A DNA stretch of 20,307 bases, taken from positions 1 to 20,307 of the forward strand of contig JAZSRP010000010.1 of the NCBI GenBank assembly GCA_045538555.1. Reading direction: 5' to 3'. Source of the stretch: Coliplasma sp045538555. GTDB lineage: Bacteria; Bacillota; Clostridia; Oscillospirales; CAG-382. Below are positions 1 to 8,004 of the stretch, one piece after another (within the stretch, counting starts at the first letter, position 1; every line of letters begins with the position of its first letter). Below the pieces are notes generated by a model. The model ran no database searches. It saw nothing but the letters and a program-made list of their open reading frames with translations, and was not told the origin of the DNA. The position numbers and the translations under genes were made by a program.

Positions 1-128
1 CTGCGCTCTTTTCACCGACTGCACCTGCCTGAAGGCGTGAAAAGTGATGCAGATTGGACGAACCGATCCCGAAGGCGTACTATTGTACGACGAGAGGTGA
101 GGTTCGTTCAAAACACAAAAAAATATAA
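1..128. repeat. Structured repeat-like sequence at left edge, no clear gene
   Basis: No convincing gene is seen here. The sequence has several local inverted repeats: CTTTTCAC (8-15) against GTGAAAAG (37-44), GTAC-TATT-GTAC near 78-89, and GAACC (about 60-64) against GGTTC (about 102-106). The first 15 bases recur exactly at 258-272, and GAAGGCGTGAAAAG (31-44) recurs inverted at 264-277, at the 3' end of the neighbouring oxidoreductase gene. A reading frame stays open from base 1 to 165, but it runs through the terminator hairpin and looks non-biological. It could be the 3' part of a structured RNA or a dispersed repeat that starts outside the window. Confidence 0.3.
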
Positions 129-130
129 TA

Positions 131-157
131 AAAAGAGCCGAAAATCGGCTCTTTTTT
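131..157. terminator. Rho-independent terminator, probably bidirectional
   Basis: A strong stem is seen: AAAAGAGCCGA and TCGGCTCTTTT, with a very short AA loop. On the plus strand it is followed by a run of six T. On the minus strand the 3' side is also T-rich (T5, ATTATA, T7). It can therefore end a transcript entering from the left as well as the minus-strand oxidoreductase gene that stops at 277. Confidence 0.75.
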
Positions 158-276
158 ACCTATAAACTTACTTGTGGAAACGCACAACACCACAAATTAC
201 ATCGAACTTTGCAAACGTGTTAATCGGTTCACTTTACAATCTTCTTTTTTGTGTGGTCTGCGCTCTTTTCACGCCT

Positions 277-1209
277 TCACTTCCGTTGTTGGGCGGCGTA
301 GAATGTTTCAAAAGCATATCCGTCAAAACCGCAGTCGCCCTTGTTCAGACCCGCCACCGGGATCTCTGTGCCGCCGCACTCAAAGCTCTTTTTGCCTGCC
401 AGCATGAGACGCACAGAGTCTGCCATCTGCTCAAAAGCGGCAAGCGTCGTCTTGTCGCCCGCCATATAGGCGCAGACACGCTTGAGCATTGCTTCGTATA
501 CCTTGCTGCTGTCGATTTTGTATACGTAGGTGGTTTTTGATGTGATGACGGTAACGGTGCTGGGCTGCCAGCATTTTTTGCAGATGTGGTAGTCGGCGGT
601 GACACCGTTGTCAAAACGGACAAAATAACTGTCAACAGTGGAATCCGCTGTGTTTCCGCTGCCCACAAACCGTGTGCTGACGGGACGTGCGTCTCCCAAA
701 AATCCCATGATGGATTCTACGGCGTGGATAGCGTAGTTAAATTCATCAACGCCTACCGTGGCGGTGACGTGCATTATCTCGCCGCGTTCCTCGGCAGGGA
801 TGGCAAAAAACGAGTCGTGCTCGTAGGTGTATCTCATTGCGCTGGTGCCCAGAATGACGGCGCCCTGCTTGTGCCACTGCTCCAGTTTTTCAAGATCGGA
901 TATACAGCCCGCAATGGGTTTGTCAATAAAAACAGGAATCCCCCTGCGAAAAAACGGCTCCGACAGCTCCACGTGTCGGTCCCAGTTGCATCCCTGAATA
1001 AAGGCAATGTCAATATTTTTTGCCATTTCCTCAAGAGAATCATATCTTTTTTCCAACCCAAATTTTTCGCAAAAAGCCGCCACCTCCTCGTCGGTGCGGA
1101 AAGCGTCGTTGTAAACGGCGGTGTATCTGCCCTCGTTGCCTGTCAGCAAAATTTCGGCAAAAGAGGGTGCGTGGGAGGTGTCAATATTGACTGTACCGAT
1201 TCTGAACAT
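277..1209 (-). CDS. Gfo/Idh/MocA-like NAD(P)-dependent oxidoreductase
   Basis: This 310-residue protein resembles the Gfo/Idh/MocA family, whose members oxidise or reduce sugars and sugar-like substrates in the cytoplasm with NAD(P). Seen directly: a Rossmann-like N-terminal half, then IPVFIDKPIAG near residues 91-101, which matches the family's E/D-K-P motif, then an alpha/beta C-terminal half with a TYVYKID strand. The length is slightly short for the family (usually 330-400). The usual glycine-rich GxGxxG turn near residue 8 is absent; the N-terminus reads FRIGTVNIDTSHAPSF instead, so cofactor use is uncertain. The ATG at 1209 is preceded by AGGAG with a 9-base spacer. A promoter lies at 1257-1285. 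The gene diverges from the 614-residue protein, which hints at a shared pathway, but the substrate cannot be read from sequence. Confidence 0.8.
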   Translation of the reverse strand: MFRIGTVNIDTSHAPSFAEILLTGNEGRYTAVYNDAFRTDEEVAAFCEKFGLEKRYDSLEEMAKNIDIAFIQGCNWDRHVELSEPFFRRGIPVFIDKPIAGCISDLEKLEQWHKQGAVILGTSAMRYTYEHDSFFAIPAEERGEIMHVTATVGVDEFNYAIHAVESIMGFLGDARPVSTRFVGSGNTADSTVDSYFVRFDNGVTADYHICKKCWQPSTVTVITSKTTYVYKIDSSKVYEAMLKRVCAYMAGDKTTLAAFEQMADSVRLMLAGKKSFECGGTEIPVAGLNKGDCGFDGYAFETFYAAQQRK

Positions 1210-1256
1210 GATCAGTGGCTCCTTTTATGTTTTTTTGACAATCTGATTGCAGGATT

Positions 1257-1285
1257 ATTTTACAAAAAAAAACGGTGTATGTCAA
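1257..1285 (-). promoter_or_regulatory. Sigma-A type promoter for the oxidoreductase gene
   Basis: Read on the minus strand, the -35 box is TTGACA (1285-1280), the spacer is 17 bases and includes a run of nine T, and the -10 box is TAAAAT (1262-1257). Transcription would begin about 40 bases upstream of the ATG at 1209. The match is close to consensus and correctly placed. Confidence 0.7.
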
Positions 1286-1320
1286 CAATATTATTTGTTT
1301 TCCGACCCCTTTCTTTTGGG

Positions 1321-1349
1321 TTGTCAAAGAGGAAAAAGTGTGATAAAAT
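1321..1349 (+). promoter_or_regulatory. Probable sigma-A promoter for the 614-residue protein gene
   Basis: TTGTCA at 1321-1326, a 17-base spacer, and TAAAAT at 1344-1349. The start codon follows at 1397, with AAGGA at 1381-1385 as a weak ribosome binding site. A TTGACA at 1235-1240 is an alternative -35 box, but its expected -10 (TTTTAC) is poorer. Confidence 0.55.
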
Positions 1350-1396
1350 CAGCTTGAAAAGAAAGAATAAACATTGAAAAAAGGACGAAAAAACCG

Positions 1397-3241
1397 ATGA
1401 AGCTTTTGATTGCCACTCAACGTGACAGCGACCTGTCGGAGATACTGAAAAGCTGTGCGGAATCATATTCAGTGGTGCCCGTCTGTCAACTGAAAAATAC
1501 TGACATGGATGGCTTTGATGCTCTTGCCGTTCTTGGCGGCACGGGAGAAAAGGCGGTGATCCTTGATGCGGAATCACGTATCAAGGCGGAGGAGTTTGCT
1601 GACAAGGGAAGACCTGTTTTTCTGGAATTTGTCAACAGCTTTCGATGTGTTTATTCCGCCCCTGCGGTCAAGCGTACCCACCACCGTCTGCTTTGGGCCG
1701 ATCAGGGTGATGAGGGGTTGGAGAGCAACGATATTCTTGATGCAAGATACAACGATTTTGCCTCCCCGTATTTTCTCATGCCACACACGGAGGTGTGGAT
1801 GAAATATCACGATTATCTCACGGCCCATTCCCGCTGTGAAAGCCAAACGGAAATATGCGGCGAGGGGCAAGCGGCTTTTTGGAAAGACAAAAATATTCTT
1901 TCCTGCGGGTTTCGTATGTGCGATTATGCAAAAGCTATGTTTTCGCCCCAAAAAAGATGGGATCGTCTTGTGGAAAAGATTTGCGAGTTTCTCACGGGGA
2001 AAAAACCGAAACGCCCTGCTGTCCGTCCTGTGGTATATGGCGGAAAAAGCGTGGATTCCTGCGTGGAAAAGGGGCTGAAATGGCTTGAGAATTTTTTGGT
2101 AGAAGAAGGTGCGGGGGGTATTCTTGAGGGGCTGAGCCACCACATTTCTCCCGACGGAAAACGGCAGATTGCCACCAACGTTCGCACCGATTGCTCGGGT
2201 GAGGCGGGCGGAGCGTTTTTGTTTTCCGATGACCCAAAATACCGCAGGTATGCGGAAAATTTGTTTGATTTTGTTTTTGAAAAAATGATGATAAAGGGCG
2301 GAGATTTTGACGGAATGCTCCGCTGGACCGAGGAAGCGTGGGAGGTCTGCTATCAGGATGACGTTGCCCGAGCCGTGATACCTGCGCTGCTGGCGGCAAG
2401 AATGGGGATCACAGACAGATATCTGCCCCAATGCAGACGTGCGCTCCGGTTTCTTGTACGCACCACTGCCCGTGACGGGCTGAGGCGTGCCCGTACCGAT
2501 AATCTGGAATTTTTGAGCGGGAAAAGTGTGTTTTCGTTGTCGGAGGAGGAAAGCGGGTATCCCAGCGCCCACTATAATTCATGGTATTTGGGCGCGCTTC
2601 TGCTTTTTGGGATGGTCACAGGTGAGGAATGGGCTCTGTCGGCAGGACAAAAAGGAATGGAACGGCTCATGGAGCTGTATCCCGATACCGCCCGTGAGCA
2701 CAGCGAGACCAGCGAGATGTGTCGTCTGATATTTCCTCTTGCGCTGCTTTTTGAGGCCACGGGAGAAAAACGGCACAGGGAAATGCTTTTTTCGGTATTT
2801 TCGGATCTCAGGCGGGTTTGCCACCCGTCGGGCGGGTATACCGAGTGGGATACCGGCTACAAGGCGGCTTGCTCCAAAACACAGGGCGGAGAGTGCTCGC
2901 TTTTGACAAAAAACGGAGATCCTGTGTGCGATCTGCTTTATTCCGTCAACTGGCTTCCGCTGGGATTTTGCTGGGCGGGAGCAGTGACGGGAGATGAGGG
3001 TTTTTGGAAAGCGTTTGATGACGTATGCGTTTTTTTGCGTTCCTGTCAGGCGCAGAGCGCAGATCCTCTCACTGACGGAAGCTGGGGCCGCGGCTGGGAT
3101 GCGGAGGAAAAAGAAAACAACGGCGCACCCCATGACGTGGGCTGGGGGCCTTGTGCGGTGGAGAGCGGCTGGACGGTTTCTGAGATAACAATGGGAATTT
3201 GCGTAGGCAAAAGGTTAAAAAAACAAGGGACCAAGCATTGA
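1397..3241 (+). CDS. Two-domain protein: GATase/ThuA-like N-terminus plus alpha/alpha six-hairpin barrel
   Basis: I do not recognise a named family for this 614-residue protein. Residues 1 to about 190 look like a Rossmann-type class I amidotransferase-like (ThuA-like) domain: a KLLIATQ strand at the start, then FDALAVLGG and RPVFLEF strands. Residues about 205-600 show repeated amphipathic helices ending in small aromatic and glycine-rich turns (for example YPSAHYNSWYLGALLLFG, SGGYTEWDTGY, DGSWGRGWD), typical of alpha/alpha six-hairpin glycosidase-like barrels. There is no signal peptide, so it is predicted cytoplasmic. A role in carbohydrate or uronide breakdown together with the divergent Gfo/Idh-like enzyme is inference. 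Its stop codon overlaps the -35 box of the next operon's promoter. Confidence 0.7.
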   Translation: MKLLIATQRDSDLSEILKSCAESYSVVPVCQLKNTDMDGFDALAVLGGTGEKAVILDAESRIKAEEFADKGRPVFLEFVNSFRCVYSAPAVKRTHHRLLWADQGDEGLESNDILDARYNDFASPYFLMPHTEVWMKYHDYLTAHSRCESQTEICGEGQAAFWKDKNILSCGFRMCDYAKAMFSPQKRWDRLVEKICEFLTGKKPKRPAVRPVVYGGKSVDSCVEKGLKWLENFLVEEGAGGILEGLSHHISPDGKRQIATNVRTDCSGEAGGAFLFSDDPKYRRYAENLFDFVFEKMMIKGGDFDGMLRWTEEAWEVCYQDDVARAVIPALLAARMGITDRYLPQCRRALRFLVRTTARDGLRRARTDNLEFLSGKSVFSLSEEESGYPSAHYNSWYLGALLLFGMVTGEEWALSAGQKGMERLMELYPDTAREHSETSEMCRLIFPLALLFEATGEKRHREMLFSVFSDLRRVCHPSGGYTEWDTGYKAACSKTQGGECSLLTKNGDPVCDLLYSVNWLPLGFCWAGAVTGDEGFWKAFDDVCVFLRSCQAQSADPLTDGSWGRGWDAEEKENNGAPHDVGWGPCAVESGWTVSEITMGICVGKRLKKQGTKH

Positions 3242-3266
3242 CATATAGTGGAATGAATGTTATAAT
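3238..3266 (+). promoter_or_regulatory. Consensus sigma-A promoter of the surface-polysaccharide control operon
   Basis: An exact TTGACA (3238-3243), a 17-base spacer and an exact TATAAT (3261-3266). The -35 box overlaps the TGA stop of the preceding gene (3239-3241). It leaves an untranslated leader of about 100 bases before the GTG at 3371. That leader contains a possible stem between TGCCCATAT near 3299 and GGGCA near 3338, whose function is unknown. Confidence 0.85.
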
Positions 3267-3370
3267 ATACTGATTCTATATGTACTTTGGATTATTGTGC
3301 CCATATGACAAAAACCGAGCAACTCTAGGGCATATATACCGATTCAGAATAACACAAGGGGAAATCATAC

Positions 3371-4174
3371 GTGAGCTTTGGTGAACAAACCGGTTCCAAA
3401 AAAAGAAAAATGATGGTGGATCTCCACGCACACATATTGCCCGGCCTTGATGACGGAGCGGAAAACATCTCGGAAACGGTAATGATGGCCGCAATGGCTG
3501 CCGACAGCGGAGTCGGAGCAATTGCCGTCACGCCTCACACCTATGGTAATGAGTGCTTTGGCGGAGAGTTTCGTACCTCTGTGATGTCCGCTCTGGGTTA
3601 TGCCCAGAATGAGCTGACTGTGCGGGAAATACCCGTCACACTGCTGCCGGGGATGGAAATATACGCTACTCCCGAGACAGCGGATCTGTTGGCATCGGGC
3701 GATCTTTTGACACTGAATGGGACAAAATATGCATTGATAGAGTTTTCATTTGGAGAGAAGCCAAGAGTGATCTATGATATGTTGCGTCCTATCATAGATT
3801 TGGGATACGTTCCCGTGGTGGCGCACCCCGAGAGGTATGTCAGCATCTGTGAAAACGTCAACGTTGCCCGTGAGCTGGTGTCCCACGGATGCCTGCTTCA
3901 GGTAAACAAGGGCAGCGTGCTGGGCTCTTTTGGCAGTGAGATCATGCGCACGGCACTGCTTATCATCAAGCAGGGCCTGGCGTTTTGCGTGGCATCGGAC
4001 GGACATTCGCCGTCTCGCAGAAACACGGATCTGTACGAGGCAAAGATTGCCATAACCGATCTTTTCTCTCACGATGTTGCAGAAGCGCTGTTGTACAAAA
4101 ATCCTGCAAAGATCATAAAAAGTCCGCCCTTTACGGCAGGGACGGGTACACTGAATGGACCGGAAGGAGAATGA
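3371..4174 (+). CDS. cpsB: Tyrosine-protein phosphatase, CpsB/YwqE (PHP) family
   Basis: A 267-residue metal-dependent PHP-domain phosphatase. In this family it dephosphorylates the tyrosine kinases (BY-kinases) that control capsule or exopolysaccharide chain length. Motifs seen: MVDLHAHILPGLDDGA (metal-binding HxH at residues 19 and 21), the AVTPHTYG segment, GYVPVVAHPERY, and a late VASDGHS metal site, in the usual CpsB/YwqE order. The length is normal (about 250-260). I start at GTG 3371 because AAGGGG lies 9 bases upstream; the internal ATGs at 3410/3413 lack a binding site. It is first in an operon with the two kinases at 5042 and 6538, its expected substrates. Its stop lies just 4 bases before the start chosen for the next gene. 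Confidence 0.92.
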   Translation: MSFGEQTGSKKRKMMVDLHAHILPGLDDGAENISETVMMAAMAADSGVGAIAVTPHTYGNECFGGEFRTSVMSALGYAQNELTVREIPVTLLPGMEIYATPETADLLASGDLLTLNGTKYALIEFSFGEKPRVIYDMLRPIIDLGYVPVVAHPERYVSICENVNVARELVSHGCLLQVNKGSVLGSFGSEIMRTALLIIKQGLAFCVASDGHSPSRRNTDLYEAKIAITDLFSHDVAEALLYKNPAKIIKSPPFTAGTGTLNGPEGE

Positions 4175-4178
4175 AAAA

Positions 4179-5033
4179 GTGAGCAAAAGAGCAACGATTG
4201 TCACACTTGCATTGCTGTTGGCGGTTGCCATGGTTTTTGCGGTGTATGTTTATTCCACCAGATATTCAAAGCAGGACTCTGTGCCGGTTTTGTCAGTGGA
4301 TTCTTACCAAGTCTCTTTGTCCGTAAAGGATGATGAGTCCAAGCTGCTGGAGGGCATCACCGCCTACGATCAGGAGGACGGTGACCTCACGTCAAACATT
4401 GTTTTGGAAAGCGTGTCAAAATTTGTCGCACCCGGCGAGAGCATTGCCACCTATGCAGTGGTGGACAGTGACGACAACGTGGCAAAGATCACCAGACGTG
4501 TGATTTTTAATGATTACACCACTCCGAAATTTTCACTTTCCAGACCGTTGTCCTTTGACTACGGCTATGTTTATGACGTGCTTGATCCTCTGGGTGCATA
4601 TGATTGCATCGACGGGGATCTGTCCGGCAGTGTAAAAATGACTCTGCTTGGCGGAGATGATTCCATCTCCTCTGCCGGTGTGTATACACTCAAATATTCG
4701 GTGACCAACTCCAGGGGTGACACTGCATCCATCACTCTTCCCGTAAGGATCACACAGCGCACCTCCACTGAGATCAGATATCAGCCCGTCATCGGACTTC
4801 GCAAGTATCTGGTATATGTGGAAAAGGGTGGAAGCTTTTATCCCGAGACCTACGTTGAATCCATGAGGATCAACACACAGGAGGTTGAGCTTACCACAGA
4901 GGTGAAGGAAAATATCGTCATTTCATCTGCGGTTGACACACAGACTCCCGGCGTGTACGAGGTCAGATATGAATACACTGCCGAAAACGGACATATCGGC
5001 ACCACCATAATGACGGTGGTTGTTGAGGAATAG
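4179..5033 (+). CDS. Membrane-anchored protein with Ig-like DUF5011-type domains
   Basis: A 284-residue protein with one N-terminal membrane segment (about residues 6-25) and an extracytoplasmic remainder. Residues about 45-105 match the bacterial Ig-like DUF5011 pattern: GITAYDQEDGDLTSNI followed by ATYAVVDSDDN and a closing RRVIFND. A second copy, about 118-195, has GAYDCIDGDLSGSV and a YTLKYSVTNSRGD strand. A third, more diverged beta domain fills the C-terminus (GVYEVRYEYTAENGH). I choose GTG 4179 because AGGAG lies 9 bases upstream and it gives a clean signal anchor; an ATG at 4155, overlapping cpsB, is the alternative. It lies between phosphatase and kinase genes, so it may be a surface sensor or scaffold for the polysaccharide machinery (inference). 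Confidence 0.8.
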   Translation: MSKRATIVTLALLLAVAMVFAVYVYSTRYSKQDSVPVLSVDSYQVSLSVKDDESKLLEGITAYDQEDGDLTSNIVLESVSKFVAPGESIATYAVVDSDDNVAKITRRVIFNDYTTPKFSLSRPLSFDYGYVYDVLDPLGAYDCIDGDLSGSVKMTLLGGDDSISSAGVYTLKYSVTNSRGDTASITLPVRITQRTSTEIRYQPVIGLRKYLVYVEKGGSFYPETYVESMRINTQEVELTTEVKENIVISSAVDTQTPGVYEVRYEYTAENGHIGTTIMTVVVEE

Positions 5034-5041
5034 GAGGGACT

Positions 5042-6541
5042 ATGGCTGATACAGTAAAAAGGGAAGAGGTCCGTCGGATCGATATTCCCAGTATGCTCCG
5101 CGATATATTCAAGCGGCTGCTGATCCTGATTCTCTGTGCGGCTGTTGCCGGCGTGGGTATGTTTATTTATACCGATGCCACCTACGTTCCCCAGTACGTT
5201 GCGCGTACGACTTTTGTGGTTTCTGTGCGTGGCTCATCTGCATCCGCATACACAAACCTTGCAACCGCATCCTCCATGGCAGCGGCTTTTTCGGAGATCG
5301 TGGACAGCAAGGTAATGTCGGAGATGATCAACTCCGGGCTGTCGCTCACCGGAAACGAGTATACTCTTGAGTCCGCCGCCGCCGAGGGCACCAATATCGT
5401 TGAGCTGGAGGTTACGGCAAACGATCCTCTCACTGCCTACAACGTGGCACGCGCAGTGTACGAAAACCACACGCTCATTATTTATGATATCATGGAGAAC
5501 GTAAACGTTCAGATCCTCATGGATCCCACCGTTCCTTACGTTCCCTCCAATACAAAGGGTATTTTTACCAAGACAAGAAACGCGGCTGTTATCGGATTTT
5601 TGATTGCTTTTGTGCTGTTTGCTTTTTTGTCCTACACAAAGGGCACAGTCAAGAATCAGCAGGAGTTTCAGAGAGAGATCGATGCCAAGCTCATCGGTTC
5701 GGTATTTCACGAAAAGGTCAACAAAACTCTCAAATCCCGTATCAAGCGCCGCAAAAAAAGTATTTTGCTGACGGATCCCAGCACCAGCTTTGGCTACGTG
5801 GAGACCTTCAGGCGTATCCGTACAAAGATTGAGTACGCAGGAGAGAAGACCAACGACAAGATCATTGTTGTCACCAGTGTGCTAGAAAACGAGGGCAAAT
5901 CCACCGTTGCCTCAAATATTGCCCAGGCATTTGCGCTCAAGGGCAAAAAAACACTTCTTCTTGACGCGGACCTTCGCCGTCCCGCTATCTACAAGGTGTT
6001 TGATCTGAAGCAGCCCCATGTGGGACTCAACCAGCTTTTCACAGGAAACAAGGCAGATGAGCACATCACCGTGGATGAAAAAAGCGGACTCAACCTTCTC
6101 TGCACCCGCAACATCAGCGCAGAGGAGATCGCAAGCATCAAGGCGTCCGAGATCAGGAGTCTGTTTGACTACCTGAAGGAAGAATACGATTATATTATCG
6201 TTGACACGTCACCTCTGTCTGTGGGTGCGGATTCCGAGAGCTTTGTCAACGTGGCCGATGCGGTTATTTTGGTGGTTCGCCAAAACGAGGCAAAGATCCG
6301 CTCCATCAACGATGCGGTCGATATTTTTTCAAAGAGCAGTGCCAACTTTTACGGCTGTATATTCAACAATGTTCACGGTGTTGGATTTACTGTGGGCAAG
6401 TACGGCTACGGCAAGTACGGCAAGTATGGATACGGCAAGTACGGCACTTATTCCTACGGAGATGGTTACGGCTATGGCTACGGCTACAACCGCGGTCAGG
6501 AAAAACCTCACGAAAAATGGGATGAGGAGGGTGAAAAATGA
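5042..6541 (+). CDS. Wzz/BY-kinase fusion (polysaccharide co-polymerase and tyrosine autokinase) 1
   Basis: A 499-residue fusion of a Wzz-type chain-length modulator and a bacterial tyrosine kinase. Two membrane segments (about 24-43 and 181-199) flank an extracellular domain; the kinase domain is cytoplasmic. Kinase signatures: E254-x2-R257-x2-R260 (oligomerisation), Walker A in SVLENEGKSTV (279-289, K286), Walker A' LLLDADLRR (D308, D310, R312) and Walker B YIIVDTS (D388). The tail at 454-482 has 12 tyrosines in 29 residues, encoded by repeats of GGCAAGTACGG; in this family the tail is autophosphorylated and opened by CpsB-type phosphatases. AGGAGG lies 5 bases before the ATG. The gene follows the Ig-like protein by 8 bases and overlaps the next by 4 (ATGA). 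In most Firmicutes the Wzz and kinase parts are separate proteins; here they are one. Confidence 0.9.
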   Translation: MADTVKREEVRRIDIPSMLRDIFKRLLILILCAAVAGVGMFIYTDATYVPQYVARTTFVVSVRGSSASAYTNLATASSMAAAFSEIVDSKVMSEMINSGLSLTGNEYTLESAAAEGTNIVELEVTANDPLTAYNVARAVYENHTLIIYDIMENVNVQILMDPTVPYVPSNTKGIFTKTRNAAVIGFLIAFVLFAFLSYTKGTVKNQQEFQREIDAKLIGSVFHEKVNKTLKSRIKRRKKSILLTDPSTSFGYVETFRRIRTKIEYAGEKTNDKIIVVTSVLENEGKSTVASNIAQAFALKGKKTLLLDADLRRPAIYKVFDLKQPHVGLNQLFTGNKADEHITVDEKSGLNLLCTRNISAEEIASIKASEIRSLFDYLKEEYDYIIVDTSPLSVGADSESFVNVADAVILVVRQNEAKIRSINDAVDIFSKSSANFYGCIFNNVHGVGFTVGKYGYGKYGKYGYGKYGTYSYGDGYGYGYGYNRGQEKPHEKWDEEGEK

Positions 6542-7956
6542 GCGAAGAACGTGTAGAGCGAACTTCTGCCAGATTTGATCTGGACAACGTTTTTGCAGAC
6601 GTCATAAAGGGCGCCAAAAAGCTTTTTTGGATCGCCATTCTTGTTTCACTCATATTTGCGGTGGTATTTTGCTCCAACGCAAAGAGCAAATACGTTCCCG
6701 TATATTCATCCAGCGCAACCTTTGCCATCAGCGTCAGCAACAGCTACGGTGTCAACAGCAAGTATTACAACGCAAACACCGCCAAGCAGATGGCAACCAC
6801 GTTTCCGTATATACTTCAGAGCGGTGTGCTGATCAATATTATTTCTGCTGATCTGGGACTTCCCACGCTTCCCGGAACTCTCACCGCCACCTCCACGGAG
6901 GGCGTCAACCTTTTTGAACTGACTGCCACCTCAACGGATCCTCAGATGGCATACAATATCCTGCAATCTGCCGTAAAAAATTATCCTCAGGTTGCAGACT
7001 ACGTGGTGGGCTCCACCGTGCTGACTCTCATCAGTGAGTCAGGCGTGGCAAAAGTTCCCAACAACGCCATCAATTACCGCACTCAGATCATCAAGGGTAT
7101 ATTGGTGGGAATGCTTTCGTTTGTTGTGGTACTGGCGTTTTATGCTGTTACCAGATCCACCATCCGCAAGTCGGATGATATCAAAAAGCTTCTCAACGCC
7201 CGCTGCATATGCACTGTTCCCAAGGTTGTCCGCAAGAAGCGCAGCCGCAAGACACGGGAGCCGCTGCTGTTTGTGAATCAGGGGATCGATTACGGATTTC
7301 GCGAGGCGTTTCGGTTGTTGCGTACCAGAGTGGAGCGCGAGGAGGGCAAAAAGGTCATTCTTGTCACCAGTGCCCTTGCCAACGAGGGAAAAACCACCGT
7401 GTCCGTCAACCTTGCGGCATCTCTTGCCACCAGAGGACACAAGGTTTTGCTGATTGACTGTGACCTGAGCAATCCCTCTGTTGCACGTACGTTGGGTATT
7501 CGCAACGAGATCAAGGCGGGTCTGCTTGAGCACCTTGAGGGCAAGGCAGATGCGACAAAGATCGGTATGAAGATCCCCAAGCTGGGTGATCTGATGGTTA
7601 TTGCAGGCAAGAACCGCACCGACCGTTCAGCCGAGATTTTGGATAACGGCAGAATGAAAGAGCTGGTGGAGAGCATGCGTGATTATGTTGATTATATCAT
7701 TCTTGATGCTTCTCCCAGCGCTATTTTGACCGACTGTACCGTTTTGTCAAAATTTGCGGACTGCTCGCTGTTTGTCATTCGTCAGGACTATGCGGACAGA
7801 GATTCCATTCTTGACGGTGCAGAGAATATGGCAGTCAACAATCTGCCTATCATGGGCTGTGTTCTCAACAGTGCAGAGCGTACCTTCTCAAGGTATTCTT
7901 ATGGCTACGATTACAGCTATGGAAAAAAATATAGCAGCTATTACGGAAAAAATTGA
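6538..7956 (+). CDS. Wzz/BY-kinase fusion 2, with altered Walker A'
   Basis: A 472-residue paralogue of the preceding kinase, starting in an ATGA overlap with GAGGAGG just upstream. Membrane segments are at about 29-44 and 185-204. The kinase part keeps E256-x2-R259-x2-R262, Walker A in SALANEGKTTV (278-288, K285) and Walker B YIILD (D390). The Walker A' box, however, reads LLIDCDLSNP (304-313), so the usual DxDxR arginine is serine. A tyrosine-rich tail (453-469, eight tyrosines) remains. Autophosphorylation may therefore be weak or need the first copy, for example in a mixed ring. This is inference: tail and catalytic aspartates are present, so it may still be active. It is probably transcribed with its partner from the promoter at 3238. 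Confidence 0.9.
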   Translation: MSEERVERTSARFDLDNVFADVIKGAKKLFWIAILVSLIFAVVFCSNAKSKYVPVYSSSATFAISVSNSYGVNSKYYNANTAKQMATTFPYILQSGVLINIISADLGLPTLPGTLTATSTEGVNLFELTATSTDPQMAYNILQSAVKNYPQVADYVVGSTVLTLISESGVAKVPNNAINYRTQIIKGILVGMLSFVVVLAFYAVTRSTIRKSDDIKKLLNARCICTVPKVVRKKRSRKTREPLLFVNQGIDYGFREAFRLLRTRVEREEGKKVILVTSALANEGKTTVSVNLAASLATRGHKVLLIDCDLSNPSVARTLGIRNEIKAGLLEHLEGKADATKIGMKIPKLGDLMVIAGKNRTDRSAEILDNGRMKELVESMRDYVDYIILDASPSAILTDCTVLSKFADCSLFVIRQDYADRDSILDGAENMAVNNLPIMGCVLNSAERTFSRYSYGYDYSYGKKYSSYYGKN

Positions 7957-8004
7957 TTGTTGATTTTTGAAAAACAGAATCTTTTTGCAAGGTAATGAGG
8001 CGAT

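Noticed and set aside
1..165. Open plus-strand frame running from the left edge
   Set aside because: Its last codons are the terminator stem and T-run, and the protein would be a string of R, K and N with no fold; it looks like a repeat read through by chance.
586..1377. 263-residue plus-strand open frame opposite the oxidoreductase
   Set aside because: It is antisense to a well-supported family member, covers its promoter region and shows no domain of its own.
1574..2572. 332-residue minus-strand frame inside the six-hairpin protein gene
   Set aside because: Antisense shadow; no ribosome binding site and no recognisable domain, while the plus frame shows coherent structure.
3272..3370. Riboswitch in the leader of the cpsB operon
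   Set aside because: Only one loose stem can be drawn and no conserved core of a known class is recognisable.
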